Shown here in pieces: positions 42,556 through 53,700 of a stretch of 64,000 nucleotides of DNA (positions are counted from its first letter, which is position 1; each line of letters begins with the position of its first letter). The stretch is from Luscinia megarhynchos. Taxonomy: Eukaryota > Chordata > Aves > Passeriformes > Turdidae. The stretch covers positions 17,560,502 through 17,624,501 of the forward strand of contig CM067570.1 of assembly GCA_034336665.1 (NCBI GenBank). The letters are read 5' to 3'. A model generated the notes under the pieces. That model was not told the DNA's origin. It was given only the letters and a program-made list of their open reading frames with translations, and ran no database searches. The translations under genes were made by a program, and so were the position numbers.

Positions 42556-45500
42556 TTCGCCTGGTGCTGGCCACGCTGCCCAGTGGCACCCTGGGGCATT
42601 AACACTCCTATCTGCTCAAATGTTGTAGGAACTGCATCTTGATAGAGTTTTAATTGTAAAATTCTGGAGAATCATCTGTATTATCAGTGTTAATCACATC
42701 AAGTTCTATTTTGAAAATACAACTCGCTAGTTGATAAGAGTTTTCCCAAATTGCTTAAAAGATTAATAAAATAATCAACCTAGCAGAGGGGAAGAAAAAC
42801 CACAAACTATTTCTGTAAAGAAATCACTTTATTGCCAATACATGTGAATGAGCTGTTTTAATGCTCAGGTTCACTGCCTCCTCTGCATTTAATCTCTTCC
42901 CTTTTATGTCCCACTCTGAATTTTTTTAAAAGACTTTCAGGCTTTTATAAAATTAATTATACAAATCATTAGTATTAAAAAGGTAATATAATGGTTTCAA
43001 GAACAAGCTTCACAGACTATCTGCATATTTAATCATCTCTGCTAATAAATTTTTAATCACTCATTGAGTTCAGGTTCTTGTCTTGAAGCTTAACTTGATA
43101 ACAAACCTAGCAACTGGTAGAACTAATTGGTACAGAGTAAGTGAATAATTTATAAGAGGAAAAAGCACTGGGTGTTCTGGAGGTGTGCAGAGACCACAAG
43201 TCACAGATATTTCTGGGAGGAAGCACGAAAACAGCGGCTGATTACAGGAATTTCGTGATACACTGCTGACATCCAGAGGCCAACAGTCAATACTGTTCAC
43301 ATATGTGAGCCAGGCTGTAAAGCGTGCTGTAAAGTCAGATTCATTAAGTTTTAAATATTCATGCATTTCATTAAAGTTAACATTAATTGCACCACCATAC
43401 ACATTGATTATGCATAGACCATAAGTGTTTAACCTCTGAAAGCTTGCAAGTATATTCAAGTAATGGGGTATGTCCTATCTTGGATGATTTTGGCTACAAA
43501 GTTGAAATTAGAAATGGAATGCATTACAGTGCAAGTACTAGAATAGTACTCTGAAATACCAGAACAGTAATAAAAATAATTATTTTCCTAATCAAATAGA
43601 AACACTGATGTAAGCTGTAAATGGCTTTGTCTTTTTCTAAACTAATTTATTAAAGGTAACAAAAAATTATGTATAAGATTTCCTACAGACAAATGCTAGA
43701 CTGACTTGCAAGCCGCAGCTAATAAATAGGTTTAAACAGTTAAAACTAATTGGTGAATGATTGGCTTCTGTTTAGATGAAGATGAGTAGTTTTAAAAAAC
43801 AACAACAAAAAGGCTATTTATTCAAATAAGCTTATTTTAACTTAAAATGAGATACTCCAAGCCCACTGTAGAATAATTCTACCCCCAGGGAAGCACAAAA
43901 TGCTACAATTCTTAAACCAGGATGTAAGACAACATTTGACAGAAATTCAATTATCCTTGCAGGATCCCACTCGTAGTTAGTTACATTCATAATCCTCTTC
44001 TATTTAATGGGTTAAAGCTCTCTTTCAAAACACTTAGTTGGATGACTCGAAGACTCACTACATTTCAAAAAATTCCTCAAGTGACTTAATAAGATAGTTA
44101 AGTAAAAACACTCAGAAGTTTAAAAATGTCATTTAATGCTGCCCGTGCAACCTTAATTCTGGCCATGTATGTATATGTGTTATGAAACAGCAGTGAATTA
44201 ACTTTTAATCTCCTTTGAGCCAAGAAGATTTTTAGTTTGGAAACTAAGGCACAAAGGGCAAGCCAACAAACACAACGCTGAGCTTTAGCACAATCTCTGC
44301 ACTAGCTCACATGTCGCAGAGCATACCCCTGCAGGGCTAATTACCCCAGACAGCAAGCCAGGCTTGTGCACTTATGCTGCTTTTGGTTCCTCTACATGGC
44401 AAACTCAGTTCTCTCTTCCAGGCAGTGCACTACACATGAATACTCAACAGAAGCATAAAATTTTAAATCCGAAGAAAGCATGAACAGTTTTTCAAATACT
44501 ATGCTTCATAGCTAAGTGTTTTGGCACTGACTCTCCATCAAGTAAAGGTAAAAACATATCATTTAAGTATTAAAAAACCCTATTGTGAATAACACCAGTT
44601 TCTATTGTTCTGTTGTTTTGGGTTTATTTTTCCTTAAAAAACAGTCCATAAACATTCTCTGAGGTTGATATAAATTGTCCACATTTTGTAGAGAAGCAAA
44701 TGTTGAAGACAGATAGACTGGCTTACCCAAAATAGTACTGATTTCTTCCTGAGCTGTTAACAACTCCTGATTAGCCAATTCTCTTTGTGAAGGTGGGCAC
44801 CAAAGTGTAGTATTTCTGATTAGAAATGACAGTTAACACACTGAAATTCTGTCTAAATAGCATTGCCTACACCCCCAAAGAACTTTATGGTCAGACATAT
44901 CCTGACTGATCTCATAGTAATTCCTTGCTGTTTTTTCTGACTGGTTGCAAGCAAGGATCTTGATAGTCATGTATCAAACACTTGAACCATTCAGTACATC
45001 TGGAAGAAGTCTAGGATATGAGAATATTTGATTTTTGAGGGGTGGTGTTTGGTTCTTTGCTTTTACACATTAACACTCCTTCATGTTTGTTTCTCCAGCA
45101 AGGAGAAGGAGTTTAAACAAGGAGGTAGCCTGTGAAGTAATTTAAACAGCAAACTAGATTTTATTAGTTTTACTGTTTTTTTTCTGATATAGTCACAAAC
45201 AATAACAGAATTCAGGAAAGCTATACACATCTTATAAAAAAGATTAGGTATTCTCAGCAATATTTCAGTTTAGATTTTAATTAAGAGAGCTGTCAAAATG
45301 CAGGAAGAAATGCTTTGCAGTATAAGAAAATTTTGAACACTTGACAGTTCAAATGCCCAAATTCCATTAAGCAATACTTAATTTTACTTTGGGTTTTTTA
45401 TTATTATTATTTTGGTTTCATTTTGTTGTTTTTTTTTCAATTTCACTTGTGAAACAAAAACTGAAAAAGCAGCCAAAGCTTCCTGATGATTAATGTCTCT

Positions 45501-47099
45501 CCACTTGTGACATAATCCCTACATTATTTTCTTTTCAGATAGGTCCAAAGGTGACAGGTACTCACTCACTGAGTAGTTGGCTTCTCTGCAAAGCATACAT
45601 ATATACAAATAAAAGTTACAGTGAAACTTTCACGTCCAAGTGGAAATGGACTACAATAGACAATAGACATTTGTCAAGAGATGATTTAAAAAGGGATGCA
45701 GAGAATGTTTCTACTTACTCTATGCCAATATCTGAAATAAAACTACCTGAGAAATAATTGCATTATTAAACCAAACCTGAAGAGGTTTTAATTAAAATTA
45801 TTTTGCTAAGTACAATTTGAAATTATGTTAGAGGTTTAAGAGTTAAATTTATTAGACTGTGAAGAGTTTTACAAAGCTTTCCTAATGTAATGAGCTTAGG
45901 CACCACATATGTTGCATCTTTGGTACACATTAGGAAGAGTTGCTTTTTTAATGAGCTTTAAAAACTGCATTTGCATACCAGAGGAAAAGGTCAGTGATGT
46001 GTGGATCAAGTCGGTAAATTAAGTATCACAGTATTATGTTATTATGCTTGCCTTCCAGAGACATACAATAACAAAACCACAGGCTACAGTTACCATACTG
46101 TTCTAATGCTTCCATGTCCCTGACCTTGTCAGCTGACACATCCTGGCACCGCTGTGCCTCGGCCCGCTGCCTCCATCCCTCGCCCAGGCCTCCTTTACCT
46201 TCTCTGCCACCTCCTCCTGCAGCAGAGCAGCTGCTATGCCTGGCAGTCAGGGAACTCGAGCAAGCACAGGAAGGGGGAGCTGGACTCAGTGTGACAGCCC
46301 ATCTTCAAACACTGCTTTTACTCCAGCCCTTACCCTTTGTAAAGATACCCAGGACAACGTCCCAAACCCTCATTACAAGATCAAATCTCTTGGACAGCAA
46401 AGCATCAAGATGGGGATGCCTCTTTCCAAAGTCCCATTCTACTCGAGTTTTTGTTCAAAGATATAGCAGTACAAACTCTCTTTCAAAATACAAATACCAA
46501 AACCAGTTCTAATGCCGTGGGCCAAAATTTGACTTGGTCTACTGCTCAGCTCTTTTCAGCTGGTATGTTAGATACTTGGTTAATCTGTAAAGATTGATTG
46601 ACTGGTGGCTAAATTGACATTTTTATTTCATAATAAATAATAAAATAAACTAGGAACTGACTGCAAATACACTTTCATGAGGCTTTCAGCAAAGTCCACT
46701 GGATTTACCTTTATTTCTAAGTATGGTAAATTATTGATAATTTACAACTATTATAACATTACTTTAAGGGCAATTAAAATTGATTCCCTCCTCAACTATG
46801 AAAAGATCCACAGTACTTAACAGGTCTTTCTGCCTCTCTTTGTGTCAGAGATTATAGGTATACACTAAACCACATTATGCACTACATAATAATTTATGCA
46901 CGTTTACACATTTCACAGCCAAATAAGTGACCGTCCAGCCCTGTATAAAGATGGAGATTTAGTCATTGGATTAGAGAAAAAAAATCCTTTAAAATATTGC
47001 AACAAGAATAGCACAACTCAATATAACTGAGCAGTTTTTTAAGTGGTTTTAATGATTTTTCCCTTTTTGGATATGATAATCCTCAAAGTAGCATTCAAA
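42556..47099. other. Intergenic DNA downstream of GRB14
   Basis: Unrecognised apart from a possible conserved non-coding stretch at 43240-43460 and a GC-rich patch at 46120-46300. An open frame of 132 codons crosses that patch (46114-46512, plus), is proline- and leucine-rich at its start and matches nothing known to me. Confidence 0.55.
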
Positions 47100-47115
47100 A
47101 ATATAGTGCAAAATA

Positions 47116-47130
47116 TTTATTCATTTTATT
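47116..47130 (-). terminator. Candidate distal polyadenylation signals of GRB14
   Basis: Two AATAAA hexamers lie within 15 bp on the minus strand (47125-47130 and 47116-47121), about 450 nt after the stop codon. The paired signals make this the more likely 3' end, but AATAAA is common in AT-rich DNA. Confidence 0.4.
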
Positions 47131-47442
47131 TACAAATAAAATGTGCAGTTCAGCTTCTTATCCTTGCCACAGTACATGTTATTCTTTTATGTGATGAACA
47201 GAAATTATGAGAAACATTTATAGAGAAAAAGTTGATTTTTAACCTAAGAGCAAAGATCTTCCATCAGTTATTTTTGTAGGAGTTACACAATATTTTTCAA
47301 ACTGTTTTCAGTTGGAAATAAAATCCAGAAAGTCCAAGACAACACTAAAGAATTACACTGGAAAGAATGGTTTATCAAAACCATAAAGATAATTTTGCTG
47401 TGACAATCACAAAGCAAAGTTCTTATCTACATAGAATATAAA

Positions 47443-47448
47443 TTTATT
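47443..47448 (-). terminator. Candidate proximal polyadenylation signal of GRB14
   Basis: This is a canonical AATAAA on the minus strand, about 130 nt downstream of the GRB14 stop. A U-rich stretch follows only in part, so use of this site is uncertain. Confidence 0.35.
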
Positions 47449-47575
47449 TTTTTGCGGCCTAAACATAGAATCTTTACAATGTAATGGGTTTTTTCCCCCC
47501 TTTTTCTATACAAATTTAGGGGGAAAAGTATACTAGTATCTTCCTTTCCCTTTGATGAAACAACAAATGCTTTGG

Positions 47576-47722
47576 TTAAAGAGCAATCCGTGCACAATAG
47601 TGTTTTAACTTGCAAGGCAGTACTCCTTTATTAAGTTGATAGAATTCCACTAGCTGGATGAGATCAGTAAATCTGGTATGACCATCATCAAGGGTATAGA
47701 ACAGCTTCCCATCATCTTCCAA
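47576..47722 (-). CDS. GRB14: GRB14 terminal coding exon: end of SH2 and stop
   Basis: The coding part is 147 nt (48 codons and TAA at 47576-47578). It begins [20 protein letters not shown] and ends [14 protein letters not shown], which is the end of the SH2 domain. The acceptor is TTTTTACAG. GRB14 ends at this point in other vertebrates, with no tail after the SH2. The 3' untranslated region continues below 47576. Confidence 0.96.
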   Translation of the reverse strand: MEDDGKLFYTLDDGHTRFTDLIQLVEFYQLNKGVLPCKLKHYCARIAL

Positions 47723-50700
47723 CTGTAAAAATGGAAAAACAAGATTCAATAAAATCCTCTTTTGCTATGGTATTTCTTTTTGACTGGAATACTTGCTTGA
47801 AAAGCGTTCTTACAGACCAATATATTCATAATCTTACAACTATTGTGAGCAGAAGAAATACAGTAATCATTTACACAAAAAAACCCGGCAACCAAAAATA
47901 AAATTATAGGAAAACAATGTATTATTTGACTCCAAGTACACACCTAAAAGGAAAGAACAGTTAAGTAAGCATAGGAACACTTTTTCTGCACTAACAATAC
48001 TACTTCATGCCTTTGCTTTGGAATGATAGCTGGGGTTAATATCAACCCTGAGTTCTTACAGAGTGCCATGAAGCAACCAAGTTTGAAGTCAGTCACAGAT
48101 TTCAACCTTTGCTCCATTCACTTCCATGATTTTCTATCACTTTGGTAAGTATGAGGAGGCTACACACCAGTGCAGTGGTGTTCTGGGTAGTATTAGCTAC
48201 ACAAGACACTACCCCTCACCAGGGTGACACGCTTGCTCTAGTAGCTCTTTGTTGTAGGAGGAAGAATTGCTGCAGCTCTAAACACACATTAGCACACATA
48301 CAGAGGAGAAAGAAGAAACTTCAACAGATACCTTGAAATATTCCTATTGACTTTTAGATGCTTAAAAAATTGCAATCACTATTTCCCTCTTCTAAGTTAC
48401 TGAACATTAGCTCTTGCACAATCTGTATTGCACTGCTGACTATACAATTTCTTGATTCAGTTCCTCTACTGCTGTTATGTCTAATATCAAGAGGACTGGT
48501 GAAACAGTGACTAACTGGCATTCATGTAAATATAGGATGAAGAAACCTATTCAAACTATTTTTAAAAGAAAGGGGGAAAAAAAGATACTTTATGGTACTG
48601 AAATAATAGTGAACACAGGATCCTGAAGTAGGGCTAGCACAGAGTAGCAGATGGTGTGCTAGGCAAAGATGCAACTACCCTACTTCAATACAGGGGAAGA
48701 AATAAGACATAATTAGCTGTCTTACCTGTAATTAAGATGTTTTATATGAAGCAGCTGTTGAACTGCTTATGGCTCCTGGTTATTCTACCCCTTTCTACCA
48801 TGACTGGAAGTAGTTTGCAATTTCTTTATTCTCAGACTTTGACCAAACCAGGTCAAACACTGCTAGTTAAGGAATTACCAGTGTCAGAATGTGTAAACTC
48901 CTGTGCTCCAGCCAAGAACCTGAAAATGGATTATCATTCATTGGACTTTCTTTATGCATGCAATTTTCTTGCCAACACACTACAGGCAAGGACAGTTAAC
49001 AATTCAAATGTCTGTTATTCTCCCAACAAGTTAATTCAAAACCTTTAAATGAATACCAGACAGATTGCTAATTCTAAAGCTATCAGTATTTTGCCAAGTA
49101 AAACTCATATCAAAGTTCTGTTGCCCAAGAACCTTGCATCTTCTGCAAGCTAAGAATGCTGTTACAAGAAAACCTTTGCAAGAAAAAGATAGTCCCGGAA
49201 TTGTGAATCAACTCTTCATCTTTCCTATGGATGAAATTTCAGGATAGAATCCATTGAAGTGGAATCGCATCAGCTCAGAGTATAAAGGCTGAAAAATACC
49301 TTTAAACTAACAAGCTCTCCAAATTTCACAGTACAGAATCCCAAACGTATTCCATGTTTCCTTCTGAACTTTTTACAATCAGTTCCCTACTACCCACCTG
49401 CAATACCTGTTGCACAGGTTGCCAAGGTTAACAACACATTTACACCTTTTTACATGGATGAGGTGCGAATTAGCAGGCTGCATACCCTATCTAAAAGGAG
49501 ACATTTTTAAGTACAGCATAACCTGAAGCAACCTAAAATACAAGAGAAAAATAATTCATTTAGAGATTGAATTGGTTTTGCCTTGGAAAAAAGCTTTGTA
49601 AATGACATTTGTTTACATTTAGTAAGAAAGTTTGCCTTTATAATGGCTGGAAACAGGTAAGAGGTTAGAAGAACTGTAGAATTTGAAATTCAAAGAAATA
49701 ACCTTGATCTTATAAGCTATGAATTTATTACAGTAATACAAAATGCCTTATTTTCAGAAAATAATCACTTCATTTAGATCAGCAGCAACTGGAACCAAAA
49801 CCCCTTCCTCCCTTAAACAACAATTTTCTGAAATCTTTAAAGAGCACTGTTCTAGCAAAAACAGAGCATGTTTAAGTCAGGGTACTGAAAACAGAATGAG
49901 GGTACTGAATGCAACCAGAAACTGACAGAAAAGAACTGAAATATGCCAATATTTGGGGCACAAACAGCTTCCATGCTGAGACACTCTCTCTGGATTTAAC
50001 TGATCTCATCACAATTTTTTTTTCTGGTTACTAGCATAGGAGAAATTGCTTTACTTAAAAAAACAATTCAAAAATATTTCCTCCAAGTCAAGTTTTGCAA
50101 TGAAGTGGTACAGGTCTTCTCAATGAACAGCATGGAAAATGTGACCCGAGTCTGTAGAAAATTATTTCAAAACTAAGAATTCTTGGTTCTTCCAAAGATC
50201 CCACAACAGAAGAGCATGGTTTTAGCACAGTCTTTTGAAGGGCAGAAAAGAATCGTCCATCTCAGAGGAAACTGACGATAACTGCAGTGTCCTGCACTTG
50301 GAGGGTCTGTTCCCTGATAGGGAAAGCAAAAGTGGTCTCTTAAATTTGACAGTTAAAGGATATCCCAATGAAGTGGAATCATACACTCTGTACAGAGTTC
50401 AGAAGGTTTTCTAAACCACACAATAGTTATATCAAATAAATACCAGAAGTAGGGATTCTTATCAAGGATTATATTTTGATAATCCCATGGGATGCAGTGC
50501 GTAACTATAACCTTTGGATGAAGGAATCCTCCATATTCTGTACTTAAATAAAACAAGATCCTGGACAATTCTTATAGCTAATCTGATCGACTCTTTTCCT
50601 CCTCTCAAATAATGCTTCAGTTTTATTGTACGTGAACTTTTTTTAGTGGAAGATATCAGCTACAAGCCCTAGGTAAAGCAAACAGAAATTTGGTGAAGGA

Positions 50701-53700
50701 ACAGAGAGAATCAACAGATCAAAGACCAAAAAAATAGTGCCACTTGACTAATTTCTATTGAGAAAGAGCAGAACCTGCTAGAAACTTCAGCAGGAAGATA
50801 CATGGAGGCTAGAGTATTATGTTGTCTGGAATAAAAGGTTCTTGTAAAGAGAGATAAAAAAGCTCTGGGTCTGCTCAGTTATGTCAAGTATCTGTGGCCA
50901 AAACACAAAATGCTCAAGTACTTCTCATGGCATGAGAAGCAGCATGTAAAGAAACCCACATAAACCACCTCGTGAGAGAGTGGAAGCAATGGGGATGGCT
51001 AACCATTCTGGCAGGATAACTGGACAGTATGTTCAATGAAAACTAACAGAAATTTGATTTCAGCTTAGGAACTTTCAGCTTACCTATAAAGCAGACGTAC
51101 TAAATAATGATTTTTTTTTTGTTCCCTTGAAGACCTGAATATACATGAATATACCACAATAACAACAAGAGAGGTCAACAAAATGTTTGACTACAAATAA
51201 TGAAAATATCCTGAAGATGCAGTGAGATATGGACACATGATGGAGGCAGTCCAAAAGAGATGATTTAAGAAATTGTGTACATACTGAAAAGTAAAAGGAA
51301 ACATGAACTCTATTAATACATGATTTTCATGCCATCAGGATTGCTTCTATTGCAGTTGAAATATATTTATTTAGTTTTTCAATAAATTTTTTAGGATTTC
51401 ACAGTACTAGTCAAGCTTTAGAATAAATCAAACAGCAAAGCTCAAAAACATTCAACTCTACTGAAGAATACTAATTATATTTAATGATACAGGTATCATG
51501 TTTACATCTTTCATAAAACAGCAAAAGAAAAAAATCTATCAATATTCTATCGCAGTTATTAAATTGTTTGGTTTTACAACTTCATATATAAACTGAAAAA
51601 ACTTACTGGTACAATTTGAAAATGTTTTATTTTTAATCCATGGCTCAGTGACAATACAAATGTTTTGGGGTTACTTTGGCTATCACGTACCAGGAATACC
51701 CTAAAAGAGATGAAAAATTTCAAAGTAAGATCATTTGAAATACTTTTATAAACATCCAGTTAAAACTGTTCTAAATTCATTACAGCAAGTATTAGTGAAA
51801 AGCATAAATATCAATTATGTAAGTTAGGCTTTTAATCAGTATTTCTTTGCAAATGTGTCACTGGGAATACTTTCTCTTAAATTCTTCTTCACCTTGTCTA
51901 TTATGTGAAAAACATGCATTCTCAGAATAAATGACACTGTAGGCGTTAGTTTTTACACTGCATAGAATTACAATACATTTCTTCAGTCTGAAAAGCACCC
52001 TCTGAGTTTGTGCTTTGAACAAAATTTTTCTTTGTACTCTGACTAGAGAAAACTTGAATTTTCTAAATCACAAGAATTATAAGGAAAATTCAAAAGGCAG
52101 ATAAACAGAAATTTTACAGAAAAGGTAATGCAAGGCACAATGGAATGTTTTTCACGTCTGGCCAATCCTCATAAATGCACTCCCATTTCTGCACAGCAGC
52201 AAAATTCCCAACAAAACAGAGCTACACTCCGCTTGCTTTATGGAATCATTCTTCAAGTCATGACACTCTGAATGGCCAAAGGGCCACTGCAACTAATTCA
52301 CTGGTAACTTATTCCAACCAGAACATGGACAAACATAACTTTGCCATACTCCCGGCAGAATAATTTGGTACAGGCAAAGGATGATTACCAACATGAGACA
52401 GTTTTCACCGAATCACCTGGTTTGGAGTATTGGCAGAGAAGAGTTTGGAGGACAGGGAAGAACCTGATAGACAGCTTTGGAGGGGAGAGAGTCTGCACTG
52501 CTTGTACTGTACAGGTCTGGAACAGATATAGCTGACCAATGTACCAAAGGGAAATGGAGCCACTGGCAAGCAAGCTTCTCTTTCAGGACAGAAAAGAAAT
52601 GGGCAAAATGGACTTGCAGGTTTCAATCAACTAAGCACTAGTGACCACCTACTCATCACTGTTCGTCCCACCACACACGAGAAATGAGAGCCCAGCTACG
52701 ACATAAAAATAAACTATTTCAATGGAAATAAAAAAGCCAGCGACAGGTTTGCAGTTGATTTTCACTGACTTCTGGCATGGATTCCAAGTACTAATTTCAT
52801 TCTCAAAGTTTTTAAGCGTTCTATTTTCTACATAGTAAGAAAATATGTGGAATTAATAAATTTGGGAGTACATAATCATGACCATTTCTGTCCAAATTTC
52901 TGTGCAGTGTAGTTCGGAGCCCGGTTACTAACGCAGCTCCTCCCGATGGCGGCTGTTGGCTCAGCAGCGGCGGGGGCAGGACAGGGGCAGGGACAGGGAC
53001 AGGCGCAGGGACAGGCAGAGGGACAAGGACAGGGACAGCCGCACGCCGGCAGCGCGGGCTGCGCTCAGAGCGGCTCGCTCCCACCACCTAGCGGGCTCTT
53101 CCTGCCCGGGACACGGACGAGAGCTCAGCCCGCACTGCACACCCTGAGCACCGACTTCCTTATTTCGTGTATCTGTCAGTAATCACTGGCACTTCATTTT
53201 ACACTGTAGGAATGTGCCACTTTGCAGACACGCAAAATGGGGTCTTTAACCAAATTCTAGGATCCACATCAAATGATACACAGTGTAATCGCTTTGCTTG
53301 GGATTTAAGTTCCCATTCATTAGTTCTTTTAAAGTACATTTTCTTACTTCTTTCCTTGCTTTATCACAAATATAAGCAACATTTCTTCTTCTTCAGATAA
53401 AAATATCTTTATTATTTTCTAACATAATCACAATAGACCTACTTGAGTTGTCAAAGAACCTTTAAAAACTTTATTATGAAGAAAGGGCTGTAATTCACAG
53501 AACCTCAGAAATGTTGGCTGGAAGGAGCTTTTCAGACATGCTGGATGACTCCAGTAAACTTCTCCCTCATGAACTACTTTGAATGACAAGTTGGACCTTT
53601 CCATGGGCCTTTTGGTAATGCCCTTTCATCAACCAGATGCTGATGAGTTTGCAATCCTGTCAACCATTTATCACTGAAAAGCCTTCAAACATTCTTTAGG

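Larger units (their letters stand above)
47100..47575 (-). other. GRB14: Probable GRB14 3' untranslated region
   Basis: AT-rich sequence follows the GRB14 stop codon on the minus strand. AATAAA hexamers on that strand lie at 47443-47448 (about 130 nt after the stop) and at 47125-47130 and 47116-47121 (about 450 nt after). Either site could direct cleavage. The end given here assumes the distal pair, so the boundary is inferred. Confidence 0.5.

Noticed and set aside
41426..42605. Long open frames on both strands (up to 361 codons) with decapeptide repeats
   Set aside because: They are translations of the 30-bp minisatellite, open on both strands at once because the unit is a multiple of three without stops. 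No start context, splice sites or non-repeat domain.
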